A stretch of DNA of 64,000 nt, from IMG/VR virus record IMGVR_UViG_3300027770_000025, positions 62,001 to 126,000 of that record. One strand, given 5' to 3'. The translations under genes and the position numbers were made by a program. Below, one piece after another: positions 57,892-64,000 of the stretch. How positions within the stretch are numbered: position 1 is the stretch's first letter; each line of letters starts with the position of its first letter. Below the pieces are notes generated by a model. It was not told the origin of the DNA. It worked only from the letters and a program-made list of their open reading frames with translations, and searched no databases. The stretch comes from a virus.

Positions 57892-58572
57892 CTATAACAT
57901 ATTTCCATCCTCGTCAAAAGTGTGACCCCCTGATCTTAGATCCTCAGCTATTGTTTCGTCTGAAGTTAGCTCATCATGGTATGTTTCAAGACTATTATAA
58001 AGGCCTTTGCTTTTTTCTCTTGCCCAATCCGTAATTATAGGATCTATTCTTTCACACACATCATTAACATCAATCTCTATAATCATACCCAGACCTAGAT
58101 CAAGTTCGATCTCCTCGTCACCGTCAACCTCAACGTTTGCTGAGATCGTGTTGTGGTGATAGTAGTTTCTATCATTTCTTTGTATAGTGATGTAGATATT
58201 TTCTGCAATTGAAGCTAAAGCCGTATCAAATTTTCTTGGTGTCTTATCACCTAGACCTACTGATGCTGGTGTTATTCCAAGCTCTTTTAGAAATAATTCA
58301 TTGTCTTTCACTTTTCCTGTAAAAGAAGCACCGTCACCTTGTGAATAGAATCCAGAGAACTGGCAATCAATATCGGCCATACCAATCGCTTCCATTTCTT
58401 CAGTGAATCCCTCTATGATAGGCTCCCACCAATCGTATGATTCTATGTTATAATCTCTATTTCTATCTATGGCATTCTTCTTAGCCTCCGGAGATAGTTC
58501 ATCGAATGTATACGATTTCTCGTCTTCTGATTCAGACAGATTGGAAAATTGAGAGTATTTAAGTATCTTCAT
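57892..58572 (-). CDS. CTS-tagged 'antitoxin-like' YxELSxxAKxxA protein
   Basis: 226 aa. MKILKYSQFSNLSESED is tag plus site LSE; then YTFDELSPEAKKNAIDRNRD, YDWWEPIIEGFTEEMEAIGM, the same family as 33361 but with the classical WW variant. Tagged and untagged paralogues in one genome suggest the tag was added to a copy. GATATATAG 5 nt before the ATG. Confidence 0.65.
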   Translation of the reverse strand: MKILKYSQFSNLSESEDEKSYTFDELSPEAKKNAIDRNRDYNIESYDWWEPIIEGFTEEMEAIGMADIDCQFSGFYSQGDGASFTGKVKDNELFLKELGITPASVGLGDKTPRKFDTALASIAENIYITIQRNDRNYYHHNTISANVEVDGDEEIELDLGLGMIIEIDVNDVCERIDPIITDWAREKSKGLYNSLETYHDELTSDETIAEDLRSGGHTFDEDGNML

Positions 58573-58576
58573 AACC

Positions 58577-58585
58577 CTATATATC
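58577..58585 (-). promoter_or_regulatory. class II box GATATATAG
   Basis: 5 nt before ATG 58572. Confidence 0.65.
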
Positions 58586-58586
58586 G

Positions 58587-58680
58587 AATAAAAGCTCGTT
58601 TAAAAGCTTTTAGCGAGCTTGTTTATCTTTTTAATATCTTCATTAGATAAACGGTAATAAGCTTCGCTAAGCTTATTTAA
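58587..58680 (-). other. three hairpins downstream of tRNA-Met
   Basis: Minus strand: AATAAGCTT/AAGCTTATT, then GTTTATCT/AGATAAAC, then AAGCTCG/CGAGCTT followed by a T-run (likely terminator). No open frame. Confidence 0.5.
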
Positions 58681-58692
58681 ACTGGAGGTGGT

Positions 58693-58766
58693 GGTCCCTA
58701 CAGGGCTCGAACCTGTGACCCTCTGATTATGAGTCAGACGCTACTAACCAACTGAGCTAAGGGACC
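58693..58766 (-). tRNA. tRNA-Met (anticodon CAU)
   Basis: Full cloverleaf on the minus strand. Acceptor GGTCCCT/AGGGACC, D arm AGCTCAGTTGGTTAGT, anticodon loop CTCATAA in stem CTGA/TCAG, T loop TTCGAGC. The encoded CCA lies at 58689-58691. CAU could in principle be Ile after lysidine modification. A class I-like promoter lies 16-52 nt upstream. Confidence 0.93.
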
Positions 58767-58781
58767 TTTGTTATTAATTAT

Positions 58782-58818
58782 ACTCAAATATAAGAAACCG
58801 TTTCTGTTTAAAAAAACT
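58782..58818 (-). promoter_or_regulatory. class I-like promoter of tRNA-Met
   Basis: TTTCTTATATTTGAG kept; the TATCCCG part is replaced by T-tract plus AAACAG. Confidence 0.6.
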
Positions 58819-58950
58819 TTTTTCACAAAAAAGAAAACTTTTTTCCAATATATAGTGTTGGATAACTCGAATCCCACGAATTTTTTCCACTAAGGAGCTA
58901 AAACGTGAAAATATTTTCCACTATGGACGATTCAAATAGTAAAACAACTA

Positions 58951-59157
58951 ATGAAATTAAAGAGACTAAAAACAATAGCGCTCATACTGGCAACGTTTTT
59001 CAATCCCTTGGGATTCGATGCACTATTTGCGATAGTTACAAAGTGGACGGGTTCGTATTTAATCACAGACATCTTATTCTATATGGCTTCTGCTTCCTTC
59101 TTTGCACTATATTTCTTTCTTGGAAAAATTGAAAGGGAAAAAGAATTAGAAAAATAA
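58951..59157 (+). CDS. small two-helix membrane protein
   Basis: 68 aa, MKLKRLKTIALILATFFNPL; helix pairs KTIALILATFF and ASASFFALYFFL. Resembles a small phage membrane family. Another frame (GTG 58905, SD-like AAGGAG before it) overlaps. Confidence 0.6.
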   Translation: MKLKRLKTIALILATFFNPLGFDALFAIVTKWTGSYLITDILFYMASASFFALYFFLGKIEREKELEK

Positions 59158-59161
59158 GATT

Positions 59162-59347
59162 CTAATCTATATCTCCGCTTAGCAGAAAAAATAAGCAATC
59201 TTTCAAATACTCATCTTCGAGTTCATCGAAAACTTCTCTGGGTGCCTTATTGGCTACCAATTCAAATACTTTATGTACAGCTTCTTCACCATATGTTTCT
59301 GAAGCCTCTGCCACTGTCCGTGCCTTTATTACTGTTGTTTTTATCAT
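59162..59347 (-). CDS. small acidic protein
   Basis: 61 aa, MIKTTVIKARTVAEASETYG; helical. Convergent with 58951. Unknown. Confidence 0.5.
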   Translation of the reverse strand: MIKTTVIKARTVAEASETYGEEAVHKVFELVANKAPREVFDELEDEYLKDCLFFLLSGDID

Positions 59348-59372
59348 TTTTATCTAAATATTATTTATTAGA

Positions 59373-59381
59373 GATATATAA
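59373..59381 (+). promoter_or_regulatory. class II box GATATATAA
   Basis: 5 nt before ATG 59387. Confidence 0.65.
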
Positions 59382-59386
59382 CTACG

Positions 59387-59962
59387 ATGAAAAATCTTAA
59401 GCCATTTGCCATATTCGAGGCTTCTTCATATAGTTACACAATCGACGATGTAAAAAGGTTGCCGTTATTTGGGCTATTAGAAAAACTTGGTTTTTATGAT
59501 TCAACTACCGATAGAATATGGAAAAATAGTAATATGAGAATTTATAACGATCTTCTTTATATGAATGAACCTTCTGAATGTATAACTATCTATGGCAATG
59601 GTCCGGTTAGAAAAACTATTAAAGGTATGTTTGGTACCGGTGCACCCCATATACTAAAGAACTTCAATTCTAATATCTCTTCATTAACAGACTGGAATAT
59701 TAGATTTGCTTATCTCGTTAATTGGGCTAGAAAAAGATATGCTAAACAGGGATTAGCTTTTGATCTATCTAAAATTCCTAATATAGAAAGTTATTTAGAA
59801 TCTATCTATAAAGAAGATATTCCAATCTTTATGGGCATTTACAAAGATTTAGATCAAAGATCTAAAGAATTGTTTCTGAAAAAAATAGGGAAGACCGAGG
59901 ATGATCTAAATAAATTGGTTGCTCTTTATAATAAAGCCACTAACATTATGAAATGGACTTAA
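59387..59962 (+). CDS. CTS-tagged protein (LGFYDSTTDR module)
   Basis: 191 aa, MKNLKPFAIFEASS with IFE cut. LLEKLGFYDSTTDRIWKNSN and FAYLVNWARKRYAKQG are shared with the N-terminal part of 54764. Function unknown. GATATATAA ends 5 nt before the ATG. Confidence 0.65.
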   Translation: MKNLKPFAIFEASSYSYTIDDVKRLPLFGLLEKLGFYDSTTDRIWKNSNMRIYNDLLYMNEPSECITIYGNGPVRKTIKGMFGTGAPHILKNFNSNISSLTDWNIRFAYLVNWARKRYAKQGLAFDLSKIPNIESYLESIYKEDIPIFMGIYKDLDQRSKELFLKKIGKTEDDLNKLVALYNKATNIMKWT

Positions 59963-60384
59963 TCCATTCTTCTTAGGTCCCTTTCTACGTCTCTCTCCTT
60001 AATAGATTCCCTTTTGTCATAAAGCTTTTTACCTTTAGCTAAAGCTATTTCCATTTTTAGCCTATTCCTTTCGTCTACAAATATCTTAACCGGGATTATG
60101 GTTAACCCTTTGTCTAGTGAGGAGCTTAGTTTTTTTAACTCTTTCTTTCTGAGGAGAAGCTTCTTATCTCTAAGTGCTTCGTGCTGAAAGGATCCAGGAC
60201 CAGGAGTTATTCCCAGTCCTTTCACCCAAAGTTCCCCTTTATCGAAAATGCAATATGTGTCAACCATAGAAGCCTTACCGTCTTTGATCGCCTTTACCTC
60301 GGTGCCAAATAGGCATATCCCTGCGATATAGGTGTCGATGAAAGTGTATTCGAATCTGGCCTTACGATTAACTATCGATTTCAT
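59959..60384 (-). CDS. smpB: SsrA-binding protein SmpB
   Basis: 141 aa, near the normal size (about 150). NRKARFEYTFIDTYIAGICL, GTEVKAIKDGKASM, and LRKKELKKL are the SmpB core; the basic tail AKGKKLYDKRESIKERD reaches the decoding centre in trans-translation. It partners tmRNA and ribosomes. Rare in phages. Sits next to ClpP, the protease that removes tagged proteins. No tmRNA seen in the window. Confidence 0.9.
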   Translation of the reverse strand: MKSIVNRKARFEYTFIDTYIAGICLFGTEVKAIKDGKASMVDTYCIFDKGELWVKGLGITPGPGSFQHEALRDKKLLLRKKELKKLSSSLDKGLTIIPVKIFVDERNRLKMEIALAKGKKLYDKRESIKERDVERDLRRMD

Positions 60385-60394
60385 TATTTTTGTT

Positions 60395-61246
60395 TTAATC
60401 CGCTGAAACTGCTCTTCCTATTTGTGATTCCCAATCTTTATCGGTTCTAACTTCTCTGTTCTTTTCTATTGAAGCATTTAGAATCTTTGTTGAAATTCCC
60501 ATTTGTTTAGCAACATATTGTAAAGCTGCAATATCCTTAGGAAAACAATGTCCGCCGTATCCCAGATCACCATCAGGACCAGGAACACCCCAATGGGAAT
60601 TACCCAACCTTTCGTCATAACGAGCATATTCGATTACTTTATCGTAATCAATATTAAGCTCCTGACAGATCTGATACATCTCATTAGCAAAAGAAACCTT
60701 AGTAGCTAGAAAAGTATTCGTAACGTACTTAATCATCTCCGCAATAGTCGAGCTGGTTTTAATTACAGGAACTTTGGGAAAAGCTTTAGAGAATATTTGT
60801 TTAACCTTCGTTGTTCCTGGTCTTTCACCTCCGATGATGATTCTATTTTGATTTTTGTAATCATCGTTAGCATTAGCCTCTGTTAAAAATTCTGGATTGA
60901 ATACTATATCAATGTTATCGAATTTTTTATCAAACATCTCTGTTGTTCCTGGTGGAATTGTCGATTTGATAATAACTATATAACCTTCTTTTCCGTGCTC
61001 ATCTACACAATCAGAGATCTCGTTTAAAGCTGAAGATATGATCGAAAGATCACACTCCCCGGTTTTTCTCATTGGGGTAGGTACACATAAGAAAGTGACC
61101 TCAGTGTTTCTTACTACTCCAGATATACCTATAGCATTACTAAATTTCTTTGGATCTTTATCGAAAGCAAATACGTCGAAGTAATTTTTCATTCCTTCGT
61201 ATACTGCGCTTCCAACAAACCCCTGCCCGATAATTCCTATATTCAT
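60395..61246 (-). CDS. UDP-glucose/GDP-mannose dehydrogenase family, short form
   Basis: 283 aa, against about 430 normally; the C-terminal UDP-binding domain is missing. MNIGIIGQGFVGSAVYEGMK (NAD site), TFLCVPTPM, KSTIPPGTT, NPEFLTEANA, and GYGGHCFPKD with the catalytic Cys are all present. Would oxidise a sugar nucleotide to a uronate. Probably serves the same glycan pathway as 1-4775. Confidence 0.85.
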   Translation of the reverse strand: MNIGIIGQGFVGSAVYEGMKNYFDVFAFDKDPKKFSNAIGISGVVRNTEVTFLCVPTPMRKTGECDLSIISSALNEISDCVDEHGKEGYIVIIKSTIPPGTTEMFDKKFDNIDIVFNPEFLTEANANDDYKNQNRIIIGGERPGTTKVKQIFSKAFPKVPVIKTSSTIAEMIKYVTNTFLATKVSFANEMYQICQELNIDYDKVIEYARYDERLGNSHWGVPGPDGDLGYGGHCFPKDIAALQYVAKQMGISTKILNASIEKNREVRTDKDWESQIGRAVSAD

Positions 61247-61252
61247 ATTAGC

Positions 61253-61936
61253 CTATTTTTTCTTTGGATCTTTTTTAGTAACAACCTCATCAATGATACC
61301 GTACTTAACAGCTGCTTCTGCACTTAACCAGAAATCTCTAGTTGCATCCTTCATTACTTGTTCTGGTTTTTTCCCACAGTAACCGCCGAGAAGATCGAAA
61401 AGAATTTTATTACACTCTTCCCATTCTTGCATGTCGATTTTAGCGTCCTGAATGTTTCCTCTGAAACCACCACTCGATTGGTGTAGCATCACCTTACTAA
61501 ATCTCAATGAGCTACGCTTTCCTTTTGCTCCAGCTCCAAGTAAAACAGATCCCATTGAAGCTGCCATCCCTGTGTTAACTGTTCTGATATCTGCAGAGAT
61601 GTATTCCATTACATCGACCATAGATAAACCAGACTTAACTGATCCACCTGGTGAATCGATGTGCATAGTGATATCTCTGTTATCCACAGAATCCAGATAC
61701 ATTAGCTGTGCCTGAACCACCGTTGACATGTTATCATTAACTTCACCAGCAACCCAAAGAATACGATCACGCATTAAACGTGAGAAGATATCCATTTGGG
61801 TTACCCTCATTTCTCTTTCCTCTAAAATATAAGGTGTCATTGATGCTTGGATTTGCTTATCGAAATAATCTAATTTCAATGAAGAAATGTTATGTTCGCT
61901 TCTAGCGTACTTTTCAAATTCTGATTTTTGGTTCAT
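61253..61936 (-). CDS. clpP: ClpP-like serine protease
   Basis: 227 aa. ITMHIDSPGGSVKSG, GMAASMGSVLL (nucleophile Ser127), VMLHQSSGG (His152) and FWLSAEAAVKYGIIDEV are complete. N-terminal extension of about 45 residues resembles Bacteroidetes ClpP. Forms a tetradecamer with a ClpX/ClpA ATPase, presumably the host's. May be an assembly protease or host degradation factor; not the gp21 family. Confidence 0.9.
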   Translation of the reverse strand: MNQKSEFEKYARSEHNISSLKLDYFDKQIQASMTPYILEEREMRVTQMDIFSRLMRDRILWVAGEVNDNMSTVVQAQLMYLDSVDNRDITMHIDSPGGSVKSGLSMVDVMEYISADIRTVNTGMAASMGSVLLGAGAKGKRSSLRFSKVMLHQSSGGFRGNIQDAKIDMQEWEECNKILFDLLGGYCGKKPEQVMKDATRDFWLSAEAAVKYGIIDEVVTKKDPKKK

Positions 61937-61945
61937 ATTCTATTT

Positions 61946-62281
61946 TTAATTGTTTTCTTTTTTTAACTCATCCCACACCACTTTTGTTTCATAAAAGCAT
62001 GTGAGTTTAATTCCGCCTTCAACAAATTCCATTGCTTCGACTATAAGTCCTTCCCATTCTGTCTCATAGTAACCCATATCAGCTCCTGGTTGATTTTCAT
62101 GTTCGACTGTGGTGTAAGGTCCTCCCGGAGGATCAAACATTATAAGCTTATTGTCATCGGTGACTGAAGTCCGATAAAAATCTGCAGAGTATCCTGACAT
62201 TATAAATTCGGTCAGGGATATTCTTTCAACTACTATCTTATCTGAATGGCGATTTATATAAATTGATTCTTTAATATTCAT
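61946..62281 (-). CDS. hypothetical protein
   Basis: 111 aa; beta-rich, FDPPGGPYTTVEHENQPG. Ten nt upstream of clpP on the same strand, so probably co-transcribed. Unknown. Confidence 0.55.
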   Translation of the reverse strand: MNIKESIYINRHSDKIVVERISLTEFIMSGYSADFYRTSVTDDNKLIMFDPPGGPYTTVEHENQPGADMGYYETEWEGLIVEAMEFVEGGIKLTCFYETKVVWDELKKENN

Positions 62282-62361
62282 ATTCTACTTGGATATTTAT
62301 ATTTTTAGATTATAGACGCAAACTTAATTAATAATCCCGGTATATAAAAATAAATTATTGG

Positions 62362-62391
62362 TTTATCCCGGATCCTTTATCATAAAATAGT
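62362..62391 (+). promoter_or_regulatory. class I-like promoter (plus)
   Basis: TTTATCCCG present; -7 (TAAAATAGTG) is degenerate. Drives 62417. Confidence 0.5.
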
Positions 62392-62416
62392 GTATAACCC
62401 CTATAAATTAATTAAA

Positions 62417-63001
62417 ATGAAGGAGAATCAGGAGTCACGTTTAATCTCGATAATAGGTGCACCGAGTTCAGGTAAGTCCACGCTTGCAACATCTATACAT
62501 CACGGATTAAAGATATCAAAAAGAAATTCTGTGTTTGTTGGGGAAGCAGCAACGGACTATATTGCAGAGTGGGGGATACCAAATACACCCACCGATCAAA
62601 TCATCATATTCTATAAGCAACTCGGTAGGGAAAGAATGTATGTTGGATCTAAAGAGTTTATCATCTGTGATTCTAGCTCTATTCTAAACTACTTCTATTT
62701 CAGATCTTTATTTAGCCCTGTTTTAAGCTTAAAGGATATAGCAACAATAAATCATTTACAGAAGGAAATTCTAAAGTCCTTAAGTCAGTGGCATAAAATA
62801 TATTATGTCCCGCCGTTTCTTGATGAAGAAGATCAGAACGATGGTATAAGATACCATAACAAAGAGCAGATAATTAAATTGGATTTGATAATAAAGAATT
62901 ATCTTGAACTTGAAAGAATTCCGTATATCGATCTTTCATCAATACCAATGGAAGAAAGAGATAAATGGATTTTGAATGATCTTACTAAACCACGTAAGTA
63001 A
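62417..63001 (+). CDS. NadR-like P-loop kinase
   Basis: 194 aa from MKENQESRLIS; the longer frame begins in the promoter. IIGAPSSGKSTLATSI is Walker A; FVGEAATDYIAEWG and IICDSS (Walker B) match AAA_28/NadR-like kinases. May phosphorylate ribosylnicotinamide or another nucleotide. Untagged, own class I-like promoter. Confidence 0.7.
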   Translation: MKENQESRLISIIGAPSSGKSTLATSIHHGLKISKRNSVFVGEAATDYIAEWGIPNTPTDQIIIFYKQLGRERMYVGSKEFIICDSSSILNYFYFRSLFSPVLSLKDIATINHLQKEILKSLSQWHKIYYVPPFLDEEDQNDGIRYHNKEQIIKLDLIIKNYLELERIPYIDLSSIPMEERDKWILNDLTKPRK

Positions 63002-63445
63002 TTAGAAAACTGGTATAATAGCCCAAGGTTCTGCAGGGAGCCAATATTGTGCATCATCTATAACCTTTTGCATTTGCTGTACATTTATAGTATTTCTCCA
63101 GTTAGGAGTTTTATTTTTATTTAACCCTATATTAAACCCTGTCATACCAACCCATTTTTTGAGATACTCTTTTGTTGGCATAACTTTTTTATAAGATAAT
63201 TTTCCATCCTTATATCCCATAATATAAATCTCTTCATACAAATTAGTCATATAAACAGGTATCCCTGGCTTATTTCCGACCTTCATTCTGGATAATTCCT
63301 GAACATATTTAACCGGCATAAGAAAAACATAGCTTTTATCTTCTCTATCTTTCTGAGGATTACCCTTAATAAAAACCCATCCTCCCTGTGTCCATGGTAG
63401 GGTGCCTTCATTTAGCCAGATTTGATATTCTAGTAAGTTTTCCAC
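63002..63445 (-). CDS. CTS-tagged protein
   Basis: 147 aa, GTG start, MENLLEYQIWLNEG: tag with LNE cut. Beta-rich body (VFLMPVKYVQELSRMKVG). GATATATAA 3 nt before the start. Unknown. Confidence 0.65.
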   Translation of the reverse strand: MENLLEYQIWLNEGTLPWTQGGWVFIKGNPQKDREDKSYVFLMPVKYVQELSRMKVGNKPGIPVYMTNLYEEIYIMGYKDGKLSYKKVMPTKEYLKKWVGMTGFNIGLNKNKTPNWRNTINVQQMQKVIDDAQYWLPAEPWAIIPVF

Positions 63446-63448
63446 ACC

Positions 63449-63457
63449 TTATATATC
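63449..63457 (-). promoter_or_regulatory. class II box GATATATAA
   Basis: 3 nt before GTG 63445. Confidence 0.65.
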
Positions 63458-63492
63458 AAATCTATAAGATATATATAATGTAAAAAAAAACA

Positions 63493-63501
63493 GATATATA
63501 A
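63493..63501 (+). promoter_or_regulatory. class II box GATATATAA
   Basis: Before 63515; divergent from 63449. Confidence 0.65.
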
Positions 63502-63514
63502 AAATAAATACAAA

Positions 63515-63985
63515 ATGGAAAACATATTAGAATTTGAAACGTTTAATCCTCAAGCTACAGGATCTGCTCCAGCAGGAGTTGAAGTAGCACCTCCGGTTTT
63601 TGGTAATATAGATTTTACCATGTCGGGAGTATCTGATGATGCTATGAAGCTTATTGCAGGACTTATGGCTCAATCGGTATTAGCATCAGGTGAAGCTGAA
63701 AGAATAGCTAGAATGGCAGATACAGACCCAGCTTCGGCAGCGTCTTATCTACAAAAGAAGGTGGAAGGGATCTTAATTGGAGTTCCGGGATTAGCTCCTA
63801 CATTTATTCAGTCTATGAAATCTCAATCTTCAAATATTTCTAAGATTATGGTTCAAACAATTCCAGGATTACTTGGTAGCTTAACAGATAAAGATATTGA
63901 AGCAAACGAATTAAAACCAGATACATCTAAAGCATCTTTCCTAAGTAAACTTAGCGGATTTTTTGCTGACAATCAGGGAGCATAA
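63515..63985 (+). CDS. CTS-tagged helical protein
   Basis: 156 aa, MENILEFETFNPQATG; LEFE variant. Ala/Pro/Gly-rich linker then helices (AMKLIAGLMAQSVLASGEAE). Low-complexity start recalls T4 prohead core proteins. Unknown. Confidence 0.65.
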   Translation: MENILEFETFNPQATGSAPAGVEVAPPVFGNIDFTMSGVSDDAMKLIAGLMAQSVLASGEAERIARMADTDPASAASYLQKKVEGILIGVPGLAPTFIQSMKSQSSNISKIMVQTIPGLLGSLTDKDIEANELKPDTSKASFLSKLSGFFADNQGA

Positions 63986-64000
63986 TCACTATGAGGTCTA

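Noticed and set aside
58905-59132. GTG frame with SD-like AAGGAG overlapping 58951
   Set aside because: Composition in the overlap favours the membrane protein frame; perhaps only a short leader peptide.
1-64000. Integrated prophage or plasmid
   Set aside because: No integrase, attachment sites, host genes or plasmid replication genes; layout fits a lytic phage.

Overview
The window looks like part of a large, lytic, myovirus-like (T4-lineage) phage of a Bacteroidetes host. Reasons: genes are small and tightly packed on both strands with many unknown products; promoters carry the Bacteroidetes -7 element TAnnTTTG; the only sigma factor (8285-9199) is of the Bacteroidetes RpoD type; and many proteins start with a short peptide resembling the T4 capsid-targeting sequence (CTS). 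There is no integrase, IS element or CRISPR. Host and phage assignments are inferences.
Layout. 1-4775 (minus): surface-sugar genes (glycosyltransferases, methyltransferase fusion, NeuD-type acetyltransferase, short DegT-type protein). 4827-10716: CTS proteins, the sigma factor and a membrane protein. 10946-11686: beta-rich, probably structural protein, followed by about 600 bp of repeats and C-rich DNA. 12.2-35.6 kb: a long minus-strand array of about 55 small genes. Each gene or short operon has a nearly identical promoter (class I: TTTTTTTATCCCG, 8-11 nt, TCTTATATTTGC, then an AACCAA leader), usually a hairpin terminator, and often a palindromic site (GAACGTTGACARCGTTC) in the gap. This looks like an early/host-takeover region. 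Three CTS genes interrupt it (18427, 20832, 27027); two of them lie between direct copies of the palindrome-bearing spacer. 35.7-59.9 kb: mostly plus-strand CTS genes, many preceded by a second promoter-like box, GATATATA(G/A), a few to about 40 nt before the ATG. They include a lytic transglycosylase-like protein (at 27 kb), a P-loop kinase, a pterin dehydratase-like protein, a papain-like protein and a family of 21-residue-repeat solenoid proteins. A radical SAM protein and a PrimPol-like protein sit among them. 57-62.3 kb: tRNA-Met, SmpB, UDP-sugar dehydrogenase, ClpP. 62.4-64 kb: NadR-like kinase and two more CTS proteins.
Main hypothesis: 37 different proteins (one a broken gene) share a CTS-like N-terminus of the form M-(K/R/E)-x-(I/L)-K-x-(F/Y)-(E/N/D)-x-(F/Y), usually followed within 5-25 residues by an (L/I/V/F)-x-E site of the kind cut by T4 prohead protease gp21. 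If this is a packaging tag, the phage loads a large, diverse protein cargo into its head and delivers it with the DNA. The tag is shuffled between genes, and the tagged genes mostly carry the GATATATA box.
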